Part shown: positions 1-8,370 of the stretch, piece by piece
How the letters are laid out: each line of letters opens with the position of its first letter
How positions within the stretch are numbered: position 1 is the first letter of the stretch
Assembly: GCF_013364235.1 (NCBI RefSeq)
Contig: NZ_CP054919.1
Coordinates: forward strand, 8,089,239 to 8,153,238
DNA: 64,000 nucleotides
Direction: 5' to 3'
DNA from: Kitasatospora sp. NA04385
GTDB lineage: Bacteria; Actinomycetota; Actinomycetes; Streptomycetales; Streptomycetaceae
The notes under the pieces: model-generated
The model's input: only the letters and a program-made list of their open reading frames with translations
What the model was told of the DNA's origin: nothing
The model's database searches: none
Position numbers and translations under genes: made by a program

Positions 1-297
1 CCTCGGCGGCCTGCGCCGGGGTCGAGGGGCCACCCGGCCCACCAGCCGCGGATCGGCGAGGTCGGCCGGGCGGGCCCGGCCGTGGTCGAGCCGGGCCTTG
101 AGGGCGAGCACCTCGTACGGTTCGCGCAGCATCGCGCCGGCGCGCGGCCAGTGCACCCAGCCCTCGCCGGGGGCGGGGACGCCGCCCACCAGGACCGGGT
201 AGGCGGGCAGCGGCGGGGCGGGTGGTGACGGGGCGGGCAGCGGTCGGACGGGCGGCGGCGGGGCGGATCGGAGGGTGGGGGCGGGTGCGGGTTCCAC
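1..297 (-). CDS. Hypothetical protein, 3' part beyond the window
   Basis: An open frame reads leftward off the window edge from a GTG at 297. The N-terminus is a Pro/Ala-rich leader of about 30 residues, followed by a more ordinary segment (PAYPVLVGGVPAPGEGWVHW, then REPYEVLALKARLDHGR). The codon pattern is typical of the region and the product looks real. I do not recognise the family; the segment with VLALKARLD and ADLADPRLV loosely recalls the C-terminal helices of nucleotidyltransferase-like proteins, but that is only an impression. The start is uncertain because no ribosome binding site stands out. Confidence 0.45.
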   Translation of the reverse strand, partial: MEPAPAPTLRSAPPPPVRPLPAPSPPAPPLPAYPVLVGGVPAPGEGWVHWPRAGAMLREPYEVLALKARLDHGRARPADLADPRLVGRVAPRPRRRPPR

Positions 298-438
298 GTT
301 CCCGATGGTGGGGGCGGGCGGGGCGCGGGCCGAGCGGGACGGCGGACTTCCCACCCAACGGGTGATTTCCCGATCGGCCGGAAATCCTCTTGTCGCCCCG
401 GCCTGTTCCCCGCCTGCTCCGACCCGGGCGCGGCCGGG

Positions 439-1020
439 TCAGTGCGGCCAGTGCCGCAGGGCGTGGGCGGCGATCCGGTGCAACTGCGCGGGCGGGGCGC
501 CCTCGGTGGCCCGGACGGCGAGGCCGTAGGTCAGCGTGACGAGGTGGTCGGCCAGCAGGGCCGCGTCGGTGCCGGGCGGGAACTCGCCCGCGGCGGCGGC
601 CAGTTCGAAGCGGGCGTGCAGCGCCTCTCGGTGCGCCGTGCGCCGGGCGGTGCTCTCGGCGCGCACGCCCTCCGCGCCCGGCCCGGTGGCCAGCGTGCCG
701 TGCACCAGCAGGCAGCCGGGCCCCTCCTCGCGGGTGACCACCTCGACGGTGCCGCGCAGCAGGTGCTCGGCGACGGCCCGGGCGGTGGGCTCGGCCAGCG
801 ACTCCCGGACGTGCCGGGCGGGGCCGTGGTGGTAGCGCTCCAGGCAGCGGCGGAACAGCTCCGCCTTGTTGCCGTACGCCGCGTACAGGCTGGGCCGGTT
901 GATGCCCATCGCGGCGGTCAGGTCGGAGAGCGCGGCGCCCTCGTAGCCGTGCCGCCAGAACACCCGCACGGCGCGGTCGAGGGTGTCGTCGAGGTCGAAC
1001 GTGCGTGGACGGCCCGTCAT
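439..1020 (-). CDS. TetR/AcrR family transcriptional regulator
   Basis: 193 residues, normal for a TetR repressor. The N-terminus MTGRPRTFDLDDTLDRAVRV begins the DNA-binding domain, with helix-turn-helix ALSDLTAAMGINRPSLYAAY at about residues 35-54; the rest is the helical ligand-binding domain, with the TetR_C-like stretch GPGCLLVHGTLA. The ATG at 1020 was chosen because the HTH begins right after it; the open frame runs further upstream but that sequence is the divergent promoter region. It is divergent from the SDR gene at 1160, and the shared 139-bp gap holds CTGTACCG-like half-sites, so autoregulation and control of the SDR gene are likely. The ligand is unknown. Confidence 0.9.
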   Translation of the reverse strand: MTGRPRTFDLDDTLDRAVRVFWRHGYEGAALSDLTAAMGINRPSLYAAYGNKAELFRRCLERYHHGPARHVRESLAEPTARAVAEHLLRGTVEVVTREEGPGCLLVHGTLATGPGAEGVRAESTARRTAHREALHARFELAAAAGEFPPGTDAALLADHLVTLTYGLAVRATEGAPPAQLHRIAAHALRHWPH

Positions 1021-1074
1021 GTGCCGCTGCCTTCCGGGAGGTTCGGGCGGTGGCCCGCGATTTCTGCACCGATT

Positions 1075-1138
1075 TCTGTACCGATCGATATGGTAGCGTC
1101 CTCGATGTGTACCGCACGATACAGAAGTCGCGGTACAG
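1075..1138. promoter_or_regulatory. Probable TetR operator cluster between regulator and SDR gene
   Basis: Four related half-sites lie in the divergent gap: CTGTACCG (1076-1083), TGTACCG (1108-1114), CGATACAG (1117-1124) and CGGTACAG (1131-1138). The middle two form an imperfect palindrome TGTA-N8-TACA. The spacing and the position between a TetR gene and its divergent target are what an operator would show. Binding by the adjacent regulator is inferred. Confidence 0.55.
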
Positions 1139-1159
1139 CCATCTCGGAGGGGACCCGAC

Positions 1160-1933
1160 ATGACGCACCCGACCACCGCCACCTTCGCGCCCAACGTGCT
1201 GGCCGGCCGCACCGCCCTGGTCACCGGCGGCTCGCGCGGCATCGGCGCCGCCACCGCCCTCGCGCTGGCCGCCGCCGGGGCCGACGTCGCGATCAGCCAC
1301 CGCGGCTCGGCCCGGCGCGCCGAGGAGGTGGTCCGGCGGATCGAGGCGCTCGGACGGCGGGCCGCCGCCTACCGGGCGGACCAGGGCGACACCGCCCAGG
1401 TCGAGGCCCTGGTGGCCGCCGTCGCCCGGGACTTCGGACGGCTGGACGTGCTGGTCAACAACGCCGGGGTGATCGCCCCCGGCCTGGTCGCCGAGGAGGC
1501 GGACCCGCAGGCCCTGGCCCGCCAGCACGCCGTCAACGTGGGCGGGGTGACGGCCGCCGTCCGGGCCGCCGCCGGGCTGCTCCCCGACGGCGGACGGATC
1601 GTCACCATCGGCTCCAACCTGGCCGTCCGCCCCGGCCGGCCCGGGCTCGCCGACTACGCCGCCACCAAGGCCGCCGTCGTCGCCTGGAGCCGCGCCGCCG
1701 CCCAGGAGCTCGCCGGCCGCGGCATCACCGTCAACGTGGTGCAGCCCGGCTCCACCGACACCGAGATGAACCCCCAGGACGGCCCCAACGCCGAAGCCCA
1801 GCGCGCCGCCAACGCGTTGGGCCGCTACGGCCGCCCCGAGGAGGTCGCCGCCGCCGTGGTCTTCCTCGCCACGCCCGCCGCCGCGTTCATCACCGGCAGC
1901 GTGCTCCCCGTCGACGGCGGCTACTTCGTCTGA
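1160..1933 (+). CDS. SDR family NAD(P)-dependent oxidoreductase
   Basis: 257 residues, the classical short-chain dehydrogenase length. The cofactor motif TGGSRGIG is at residues 22-29, NNAG at 100-103, and the catalytic residues fit Ser152, Tyr166 and Lys170 (YAATK). The C-terminus with VDGGYFV is typical of FabG-like 3-oxoacyl reductase relatives, but the substrate cannot be told. The ATG follows a GGAGGGG ribosome binding site (from about 1146). Divergent from the TetR gene at 1020 and probably its target. SDR genes regulated this way are often induced by small carbonyl or aromatic compounds (family knowledge). Confidence 0.92.
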   Translation: MTHPTTATFAPNVLAGRTALVTGGSRGIGAATALALAAAGADVAISHRGSARRAEEVVRRIEALGRRAAAYRADQGDTAQVEALVAAVARDFGRLDVLVNNAGVIAPGLVAEEADPQALARQHAVNVGGVTAAVRAAAGLLPDGGRIVTIGSNLAVRPGRPGLADYAATKAAVVAWSRAAAQELAGRGITVNVVQPGSTDTEMNPQDGPNAEAQRAANALGRYGRPEEVAAAVVFLATPAAAFITGSVLPVDGGYFV

Positions 1934-2024
1934 GCGGCCGCGCCGGACCGCACCGGACCGCACCGGCGGCAGGGGTACGGGCAGTGCGTCCCTGCGCCGG
2001 GCGGGGAACGCGTACTGTCGGGGC

Positions 2025-2990
2025 GTGGACAACAGCCAGGAGGTCCGCGAGTTCCTGACCTCGCGGCGCGCCAAGATCACCCCCGACCTGGTCGGACTGC
2101 CCGCCGGACCGCGCCGCCGGGTGCCCGGGCTGCGCCGCGGCGAGGTCGCCGCGCTCGCCGACGTCAGCGCCGAGTACTACGCGCGGCTGGAGCGCGGACA
2201 CCTCTCCGGCGCCTCCGCCGCCGTGCTGGAGGCCGTCGCCCGGGCGCTGCGGCTCGACGACGCCGAACGCTCCCACCTGTTCCACCTGGCCCGCGCCGCC
2301 GACGGCTCCGACGTGCTCACCCGCCCGCGCCGCGCACCGGGGCGGGCCCCGCAGCCGCACCCCAGCCTGCAGTGGACCCTGGACGCGATCACCGGCGGCC
2401 CCGCCTTCGTCCGCAACGGCCGGGCCGACCTGATCGCCGCCAACCCGCTCGCCCGCGCCTTCTACCACCAGGTGCACGAGGACCCCGGCAACCAGGACAA
2501 CCTGGCCCGCTTCCAGTTCCTCGACCCCGCCGCCCGCCGCTTCCACCCCGACTGGGACGCGCACGCCGACACCACCGTCGCCATCCTGCGCACCGAGGCC
2601 GGCCGCAACCCGCACGACCGGGACCTGCACGACCTGGTCGGCGAACTCTCCACCCGCAGCGAGGAGTTCCGGGTCCGCTGGGGCGCCCACGACGTCCGCC
2701 ACCACGGCACCGGCACCAAGCACTTCCACCACCCCGCCGTCGGCGACCTCACCCTCTCCTACGAGGTGATGCGGCTGACCGTCGACCCCGACCTCGTCCT
2801 GACCGTCTACACCGCCGAACCCGGCTCCCCCTCCGCGGAACGCCTGCCGCTGCTCGCCTCCTGGGGCGCCCGACGCGAGGCCGAACGCGAGGCCGAACGG
2901 GAGGAGGAACGGCAGGCCGAGCGCCGGGCCGAGCGGGAGGGCGAGCGGGCGGCCGAGTGCCGGGCCGAGCGGGCGGACGCCCGCGCCTGA
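2025..2990 (+). CDS. XRE/MmyB-like helix-turn-helix regulator
   Basis: 321 residues. The N-terminal HTH (about residues 8-80) contains GLRRGEVAALADVSAEYYAR, the signature of the large actinobacterial MmyB-like family; the middle (about 105-275) is the MmyB-type PAS-like ligand domain, with DLIAANPLARAFYH and a late GDLTLSYEVMRL strand. Such regulators usually sit beside an SDR or other oxidoreductase gene, as here (SDR ends 91 bp upstream). The final ~38 residues are an unusual Glu/Arg/Ala tail of EAERE and AERRAE repeats that I would not expect in the family. The GTG start lies 6 nt after TACTGT (2013-2018), so the transcript may be leaderless. Confidence 0.88.
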   Translation: MDNSQEVREFLTSRRAKITPDLVGLPAGPRRRVPGLRRGEVAALADVSAEYYARLERGHLSGASAAVLEAVARALRLDDAERSHLFHLARAADGSDVLTRPRRAPGRAPQPHPSLQWTLDAITGGPAFVRNGRADLIAANPLARAFYHQVHEDPGNQDNLARFQFLDPAARRFHPDWDAHADTTVAILRTEAGRNPHDRDLHDLVGELSTRSEEFRVRWGAHDVRHHGTGTKHFHHPAVGDLTLSYEVMRLTVDPDLVLTVYTAEPGSPSAERLPLLASWGARREAEREAEREEERQAERRAEREGERAAECRAERADARA

Positions 2991-3035
2991 GCGGGCGCTA
3001 TCCTGCTCCGGAGCACGGAGGAAGGGGAGGCCGGC

Positions 3036-3362
3036 ATGGGCGTCCAGGACTGGCCCGAGGGCCGCGCGGCCGACCCGGCAGCGGCCCGGGAGCGCTACGA
3101 GCGGGACTTGGGCACGGCCCTCGCCACTCCGACCGGGCCGCCGCCGCGGACCCGGGACGGCCACCTCGGCGCGGCCCTGACCGTGGCCGTCGCCGCCCTG
3201 CTCGGCCTCCTGGGCGGACCGGCCGCCGCCGCGGGCGCGCTCGCCGTCGCCGCGCTGCTGTTCGTCGCCGCGCTGGTCCGCCAGCACCGGCGCGGCCACC
3301 CCGGCCGCGAAGCGCTGCGCCGGGCCTACGCCACGGCCTTCACCTGGTGGCAGTACGTCTGA
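3036..3362 (+). CDS. Small two-helix membrane protein
   Basis: 108 residues. A polar N-terminal half is followed by two hydrophobic segments (about residues 46-62 and 66-82, rich in Ala/Leu/Val), then a basic loop QHRRGHPGRE and the end FTWWQYV. A strong ribosome binding site, GGAAGGGGAGG, precedes the ATG. No enzymatic motif is seen and I do not recognise the family. It lies between the MmyB-like regulator and the STAS-like gene, all on the plus strand with short gaps. Confidence 0.7.
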   Translation: MGVQDWPEGRAADPAAARERYERDLGTALATPTGPPPRTRDGHLGAALTVAVAALLGLLGGPAAAAGALAVAALLFVAALVRQHRRGHPGREALRRAYATAFTWWQYV

Positions 3363-3433
3363 CCCCGCCCCGGGACGGCATCCCGGGCCGGGCGCGCCGA
3401 TGAGTTCCGGGCCGCCGGGCGGTCAGCACCGGC

Positions 3434-3694
3434 ATGGAGACCCTGGAACTCGCCCTGCACCCCGACCCGGAACCGCGCCTGGCCGCGCTGCTCGCCGCCC
3501 GGGCGTCCCCCGTCCGCGTCGCCCTGCTGGTCGCCGACCTGCACCGGCCCGCCCCCGCCGACCTGCAACTGCTGGCGCGGCTGGCGCTGGCCGGGCGGCG
3601 GGCGGGCCACCGGATGGTGCTGCGCGGGGCCGGGCCCCGGCTGCGGCTGCTGCTGCGGCTCACCGGGCTGGCCGAGGCGCTGCCCGTGGAGTGA
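3434..3694 (+). CDS. Small STAS-domain-like protein
   Basis: 86 residues. VRVALLVADLHRPAPADLQL followed by a helix LLARLALAGRRAGHR and the closing LLLRLTGLAEALPVE match the general strand-helix pattern of anti-sigma-factor antagonist (STAS) domains, including the last helix naming a leucine- and glycine-rich end. It is shorter than a full STAS domain (about 100 residues) and the phosphorylatable Ser/Thr region is not obvious. It ends 12 bp before the tail of an ECF sigma gene on the other strand, which fits a sigma-regulatory theme but does not prove it. Confidence 0.55.
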   Translation: METLELALHPDPEPRLAALLAARASPVRVALLVADLHRPAPADLQLLARLALAGRRAGHRMVLRGAGPRLRLLLRLTGLAEALPVE

Positions 3695-3706
3695 GCCGCG
3701 GGGCCG

Positions 3707-4690
3707 TCAGGCGCGCGGGTCGGCGGTCAGCCGCATCGGCAGGCCCCACAGCGGGAACAGCCGCTCCACGTCCATGTGGTTGGTCATGGTGGCGATCCGG
3801 CCGTCGACCACCTCCAGCAGGGTGATGCCCCACGGCGTCCACCCCCGCCCGTCCTCGGCCGGGCGGTACTGGGCGAAGGCCGGCATGCCGTTGGCCTCCA
3901 CCGGCAGCAGCCGCGACCCCGCGCAGCCGCAGCCCGCGCCCTGCCACCACTCGCCCAGCTCGACCACGCCCCGCACCCACATCTGGAACGGCGGCATGTT
4001 CAGCACCGCGTCCTCGTGCAGCAGGCGCTTCAACCCCTCGATGTCGAAGGCCTCGAACGCCTGGACGTACCGGGACAGCAGGGAGCGCTGCGTCTCGTCC
4101 AGCGGATCGAAGGTGTCACCCGCCGGGCCCTGGGCCGCCATCGTCGCCCGGGCCCGCTGCAGCGCGCTGTTCACCGACGGCACCGAGGTCTCCAGCAGCT
4201 CCGCCGTCTCCGCCGCCGACCAGGCCAGCACCTCGCGCAGGATCAGCACCGCCCGCTGCCGGGCGGGCAGCTTCTGCAGCGCCGACACGAACGCCAGCCG
4301 GATCGACTCCCGGCCCACCGCGACCTCCGCCGGGTCACCCGACAGCACCCGCGCGTCCGGCACCGGGCCGACCCAGACGTTCTCCTCCAGCTGGGCCAAG
4401 TCCGGCGCGTTCGCCGGGCACGGCGAGGTCAGGTCCATCGGGCGGGCCCGGCGCTGCGGCGCCGGCGCCATGTCCAGGCACACGTTGGTGGCGATCCGGT
4501 ACAGCCACGTCCGCAGCGCGGAGCGGCCCTCGAACCCGTCGAACTTCGACCAGGCGCGGACCAGCGTCTCCTGCACCGCGTCCTCCGCCTCGAAGGCGGA
4601 GCCCAGCATCCGGTAGCAGTACGCCGTCAACTCCCGGCGGAACGGCTCCAGCTGCTCCGCCACCCCGTCACGATCCATGATCATTGGCAC
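3707..4690 (-). CDS. ECF sigma factor with C-terminal SnoaL-like domain
   Basis: 327 residues. Sigma region 2 covers about residues 15-80 (ELTAYCYRMLGSAFEAEDAV, then RTWLYRIATNVCLD); region 4 is about 140-190 (LPARQRAVLILREVLAWSAA, then SVNSALQRARA). Residues from about 205 form a SnoaL/NTF2-like extension (FEAFDIEGLKRLLHEDAVLN), typical of TIGR02960-type (SigG/SigX5-like) factors, where the tail modulates activity in place of a classical anti-sigma factor. The GTG at 4690 was kept because TAGGCT (minus strand, 4698-4703) ends 7 nt upstream, the spacing of a leaderless transcript; ATGs at 4684 and 4678 are alternatives. It is divergent from a second factor of the same kind. Confidence 0.92.
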   Translation of the reverse strand: MPMIMDRDGVAEQLEPFRRELTAYCYRMLGSAFEAEDAVQETLVRAWSKFDGFEGRSALRTWLYRIATNVCLDMAPAPQRRARPMDLTSPCPANAPDLAQLEENVWVGPVPDARVLSGDPAEVAVGRESIRLAFVSALQKLPARQRAVLILREVLAWSAAETAELLETSVPSVNSALQRARATMAAQGPAGDTFDPLDETQRSLLSRYVQAFEAFDIEGLKRLLHEDAVLNMPPFQMWVRGVVELGEWWQGAGCGCAGSRLLPVEANGMPAFAQYRPAEDGRGWTPWGITLLEVVDGRIATMTNHMDVERLFPLWGLPMRLTADPRA

Positions 4691-4697
4691 GGGACCC

Positions 4698-4703
4698 AGC
4701 CTA
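4698..4703 (-). promoter_or_regulatory. -10 element TAGGCT, probably leaderless
   Basis: On the minus strand TAGGCT is followed by 7 nt and then the GTG start of the ECF sigma gene. A -10 hexamer this close to the start codon implies that transcription begins at or next to the start. No clear -35 is visible. Confidence 0.5.
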
Positions 4704-4803
4704 GGCGGTACCCCTGACAGCCGGGCCGACCCCGCCGCCCGCTCCGCACCGGCCGCCCGCTCCGCACCGGCCGGGTGCGGGCGGCGTTCCCGGGTGCGGC
4801 AGG

Positions 4804-5769
4804 ATGGGCGCCGTGGAACTCGACGCGCACCGACCGGAACTGACGGCCTACTGCTACCGGATGACCGGCTCCTTCCACGACGCCGAGGACCTCGTCCAGG
4901 AGACCCTGCTGCGGGCCTGGAACGCGCGCGACCGCTACGACCCCGCCCGCGCCTCGGTGCGCACCTGGCTGTACCGGATCGCCACCAACGCCTGCCTCAC
5001 CGCCCTGGAGGGGCGCACCCGCCGCCCGCTGCCCGCCGGGCTCGGCGCGCCCAGCCGGGACACCGGCGCGCCGCTCGCCCCCGCCGTGGACGTGCCCTGG
5101 CTGGAGCCCTTCCCGGACGCCCGGCTCGACGTCGCGGCCCGGGCCGAACTGCGGCTGGCCTGGGTCGCGGCCGTGCAGCTGCTGCCCGCCCGGCAGCGGG
5201 CCGTCCTGGTGCTGCGCGAGGTGCTGGCGTTCAGCGCCGCCGAGGTCGCCGACCAGCTCGACACCACCGTCCCCGCCGTCAACAGCGCCCTCCAGCGGGC
5301 CAGGGCCGCCCTCGGCGCCGCGGACGCCGAACGCGTCCGGGAGCAGGACGGGCCCGGGCAGCGGGCCGTCGTCGACCGCTACCTCGCCGCGTTCGAGGCC
5401 GCCGACGTGCCCGCGCTGGTCGGCCTGCTCGCCGAGGACGCCATCCTGGAGATGCCGCCGCTGCCCCTGTGGTACCGGGGACCGGAGCACTACGGCCGGT
5501 TCATGGACCGGGTCTACGCCATGTACGGCGCAGGTCCGGACGGCCCCGGCCAGGGCGGCCCCGGCCGGGGCGGCTTCGGCTGGCGCACCCGCGCCGTCGG
5601 TGCCAACGGCCAGGGCGCGTTCGCCGCGTACGCCCCCGTCCCCGACGGCGGCGGGCACCGGCTGCACAGCGTCCAGCTGCTGGAGATCGCCGGCGGGCTG
5701 GTCACCCGCAACACCGTGTACACCGACCCCGGCGTGCTCGCCCTCTTCGACCTGCCGCCGCGGCTGTAG
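4804..5769 (+). CDS. ECF sigma factor with C-terminal SnoaL-like domain (second copy)
   Basis: 321 residues with the same layout as its divergent neighbour: region 2 (ELTAYCYRMTGSFHDAEDLV), region 4 (LPARQRAVLVLREVLAFSAA, then PAVNSALQRARAALG) and a SnoaL-like tail from about residue 195 (YLAAFEAADVPALVGLLAED). A GTG at 4813 is an equally good start: CAGGAT (4800-4805) is 7 nt upstream of it and resembles the leaderless promoters elsewhere in the window. The two factors are paralogous but clearly diverged. The DHFR-like reductase gene begins 126 bp downstream on the same strand and may belong to the same unit. Confidence 0.92.
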   Translation: MGAVELDAHRPELTAYCYRMTGSFHDAEDLVQETLLRAWNARDRYDPARASVRTWLYRIATNACLTALEGRTRRPLPAGLGAPSRDTGAPLAPAVDVPWLEPFPDARLDVAARAELRLAWVAAVQLLPARQRAVLVLREVLAFSAAEVADQLDTTVPAVNSALQRARAALGAADAERVREQDGPGQRAVVDRYLAAFEAADVPALVGLLAEDAILEMPPLPLWYRGPEHYGRFMDRVYAMYGAGPDGPGQGGPGRGGFGWRTRAVGANGQGAFAAYAPVPDGGGHRLHSVQLLEIAGGLVTRNTVYTDPGVLALFDLPPRL

Positions 5770-5895
5770 GCGGTGCCGGGGCGGGCCCGGCCCCCGCCAC
5801 CCGGGGAATCCGTTCCGGCGACGGCGATGAGTTCCGGGCCCGGCGCCGGTACGTACCGGTGGAAGAGCCCGCCACCGGAGCACAGGAGCCCCGCC

Positions 5896-6453
5896 ATGAG
5901 CGTCATCGTCATCGAGTTCACCACCCTGGACGGCCGGATCACCGACCCCGACGGGTCGGACGGCACACCGCTGGGCGGCTGGATGTTCCGGCACGGCCGG
6001 GAGCACGTCTCCGGCGACAAGTTCCGCCTCGGCCGGACGTTGGACGAGGGGGTGCTGCTGCTGGGCCGCCGCACCTGGCAGCTGTTCTCCCGGCTCTGGC
6101 CGAACCGGACGGACGAGTTCTCCGCCCGGATGAACGCCGCCGCCAAGCTGGTCGCCTCCCGGACCCTGACCGCCGCCGACACCGCCGCCTGGGCCAACTC
6201 CCGGCTGCTGGAGGGCGACCTGCTCGGCGCCGTGCAGGAGCAGGACCGGGACGTGGTCGTCACCGGCAGCACCGGCGTGGTGCACCGGCTGATCGAGGCC
6301 GACCTGGTCGACGAGTACCGGCTGCTGACCGTCCCCGTGGTGCTCGGCACCGGGGCCCGGCTGTTCCCCGAGGGCGCACCGGTCGGCGACTTCCGCTGCG
6401 CGCAGGCCGAACCGGTCGGCCCGGCCTGCTACACCCGCTACCTGCGGGCCTGA
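5896..6453 (+). CDS. Dihydrofolate reductase family protein (RibD C-terminal-like)
   Basis: 185 residues. Begins MSVIVIEFTTLDGRITDPDG and has VLLLGRRTWQLFSRLWPNRT, DVVVTGSTGVVHRLIEADLV and DEYRLLTVPVVLGTGARLFP, the NADPH-binding and core strands of the DHFR/RibD-C family. In actinomycetes these small proteins are usually of unknown substrate and are not true folate enzymes. The ATG follows ACAGGAG at 5882-5888. It lies just after an ECF sigma gene, and such reductases are frequent companions of SnoaL-tailed ECF factors (family knowledge), so it may be a target. Confidence 0.9.
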   Translation: MSVIVIEFTTLDGRITDPDGSDGTPLGGWMFRHGREHVSGDKFRLGRTLDEGVLLLGRRTWQLFSRLWPNRTDEFSARMNAAAKLVASRTLTAADTAAWANSRLLEGDLLGAVQEQDRDVVVTGSTGVVHRLIEADLVDEYRLLTVPVVLGTGARLFPEGAPVGDFRCAQAEPVGPACYTRYLRA

Positions 6454-6621
6454 CCGCCCCGGGCGGGTCGGGACGGGACGGGGCGGGGCGGGTCCGGTGG
6501 CGGGGAGGTCGGTGTCCGAAAAGCGGGCGCGGTGGTCGGAGGCGGCGGGTACAGTCCGGAAAGACCGGTCCGGGGGGACGGCGGCCTGCCCGGACGACAA
6601 CCGCACCGGAGAGGCCACTTG

Positions 6622-7869
6622 ATGGACGACACGACGCGCTGCCCGTACCGGCTCGACCCCGAGGGCGCCGACCTGCAGGCCGAGAGTGCCGCCCTGCGCG
6701 CGGTCGGGCCGGCCGCGCCGATCGAACTGCCCGGCGGCGTCCCCGCCTGGTCCGTCACCGACCCCGCCCTGATCAGGCGGCTGCTCACCGACCCCCGGAT
6801 CTCCAAGGACGCCTCCCGGCACTGGGTCGCCGACCTGGCGGGCGAGGTGCCCGCCGACTGGTCGCTGCGGATGTGGACCGACGTCCGCAACGCCCTCACC
6901 GCGTACGGGCCGGAGCACGCCCGGCTGCGCCGCCTGATCAGCCCCGCCTTCGCCACCCGCCGCATCCGCGCCCTCGCCCCCGGGATCGAGCAGATCGCCG
7001 CCGGGCTGCTGGACCGCCTCGCCGAGCGGCCCGAAGGCGAAGTCGTCGACCTGCGGGCCGAGTTCACCTGGGTGCTGCCGCTGATGGTGGTCAACACCCT
7101 GCTCGGCGTGCCCGAGGAGATGCACGGCGCCTTCCGCTCCACCATCGGCCGCCTCTTCGAGACCGGCACCCCTCCCGAGCAGGCCCTCCGCAACGCCGAG
7201 GCCGTCTACACCCAACTCGCCCTGCTGGCCGAGGCCAAGCGCAAGGAACCCGGCGAGGACGTCACCACCGTGCTCATCCAGGCCCGCGACGAGGAGACCA
7301 GCACCGGCCTCGACGAGCGCGAACTCCTGGACAACCTGCTGCTGTTGATCGGCGCCGGCCACGAGACCACCGTCAACCTGCTCGGCAACGCCGTCATCCA
7401 ACTCCTCAGCCACCCGGACCAGTTGGAGCAGCTGAAGGCCGACCCGGCCCGCTGGCCCGACGCCGTCGAGGAGACCCTGCGCCATCAGCCGGCGGTCGCC
7501 AACATCCTCGCGCGCTTCGCCGTCGAGGACATCCACGACGAGGCCACCGGCCTCACCTTCGCCCGCGGCGACCTGCTGGTGATCAACTTCCTGACCGCCG
7601 GCCGGGACACCGCCCTGCACGGCGAGGACGCCGCCCACTACGACCACACCCGGGCCACCCGCCGCGACCACCTCTCCTTCGGCCACGGCGTGCACTACTG
7701 CCTCGGCGCCGAACTCGCCCGCCTGGAGTCCCGGATCGCCCTCGCCGCCCTCTTCGAGCGCTTCCCCCGCCTCACCCTCGCCGTCCCCGCCGCCGAGCTG
7801 CGCCCCCTGCCGTCCTTCATCTCCAACGGCCCGCGCGAACTGCCCGTGCTGCTCCACGGCCGCGCCTGA
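6622..7869 (+). CDS. Cytochrome P450
   Basis: 415 residues, usual for a soluble bacterial P450. The oxygen-binding I helix shows AGHET (residues 245-249), the K-helix ExxR is Glu284-Arg287, and the heme loop FGHGVHYCLGAELARLE has the axial Cys360. An in-frame upstream extension to 6532 looks non-coding; the ATG at 6622 is preceded by GGAGAGG. The sequence is of the CYP105/107-like type common in Streptomyces; the substrate is unknown. No ferredoxin or ferredoxin reductase gene is adjacent. The last 22 bp including the stop codon are duplicated in tandem. Confidence 0.95.
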   Translation: MDDTTRCPYRLDPEGADLQAESAALRAVGPAAPIELPGGVPAWSVTDPALIRRLLTDPRISKDASRHWVADLAGEVPADWSLRMWTDVRNALTAYGPEHARLRRLISPAFATRRIRALAPGIEQIAAGLLDRLAERPEGEVVDLRAEFTWVLPLMVVNTLLGVPEEMHGAFRSTIGRLFETGTPPEQALRNAEAVYTQLALLAEAKRKEPGEDVTTVLIQARDEETSTGLDERELLDNLLLLIGAGHETTVNLLGNAVIQLLSHPDQLEQLKADPARWPDAVEETLRHQPAVANILARFAVEDIHDEATGLTFARGDLLVINFLTAGRDTALHGEDAAHYDHTRATRRDHLSFGHGVHYCLGAELARLESRIALAALFERFPRLTLAVPAAELRPLPSFISNGPRELPVLLHGRA

Positions 7870-7891
7870 GCTGCTCCACGGCCGCGCCTGA
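7848..7891 (+). repeat. 22-bp perfect tandem duplication across a stop codon
   Basis: GCTGCTCCACGGCCGCGCC plus TGA occurs at 7848-7869 and again, directly abutting, at 7870-7891. The first copy is the end of the P450 gene with its stop codon; the second is untranslated. Confidence 0.9.
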
Positions 7892-7930
7892 GCGGTCCGG
7901 CGAGGCCGGGCCCCCGCTGACCGGCCCCGG

Positions 7931-8370
7931 TCAGCCGCCGTCCGCCCGGGCGGCCAGGGCCGGCGCAGGCCGCCGCGCAGCCGGGCGGAGGCGCCGGGGA
8001 GGCGGCCGAGGGGCAGCAGTTCCTCCGGCCGCAGCTCCGGGCGCTCCGCCAGGGCCAGCACGGCGGCGTACGGGCGGGCGCCGGCCGCCAGGCGGGCGGC
8101 GGTGGCGTCCAGGACGACCCGCAGGGCGGGGCGGTCCGTCGCCGGATGCTCGGCCAGCAGGACCAGCAGGAAGTTGTCGTTCCACGGGCCGTGCTCGGCC
8201 GGGACCTCGCGGCAGCGGGCGGCGAGGGCGAACAGCGCGTCGGCCCGGGTACGCGGGTTGGCCGCCACCGCCTGCCGGACGAACGGGTACTCCGATCCGG
8301 CCAGTTGGCGCAGGACCTCGGGGTCCTGCGAGGACTCGGCCAGGTCGAAGGAGTGGTAGGGGGTGCGCAC
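7931..8370 (-). pseudogene. HEAT/leucine-rich-variant-like protein, probably frameshifted near the 3' end
   Basis: The GTG at 8370 follows a GGGAGG site and opens VRTPYHSFDLAESSQDPEVL, then SEYPFVRQAVAANPRTRADA, a helical-repeat pattern in which each unit ends in a VAANP-like turn, as in leucine-rich-repeat-variant and HEAT-like proteins. The frame stays good to about 8000, then has no stop and runs under the P450 gene. A neighbouring frame gives a natural ending (PALAARADGG, stop at 7931). A single missing base around 7990-8020 would join the two. Either the gene is mildly damaged or the sequence lacks a base there. The role is unknown. Confidence 0.55.
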
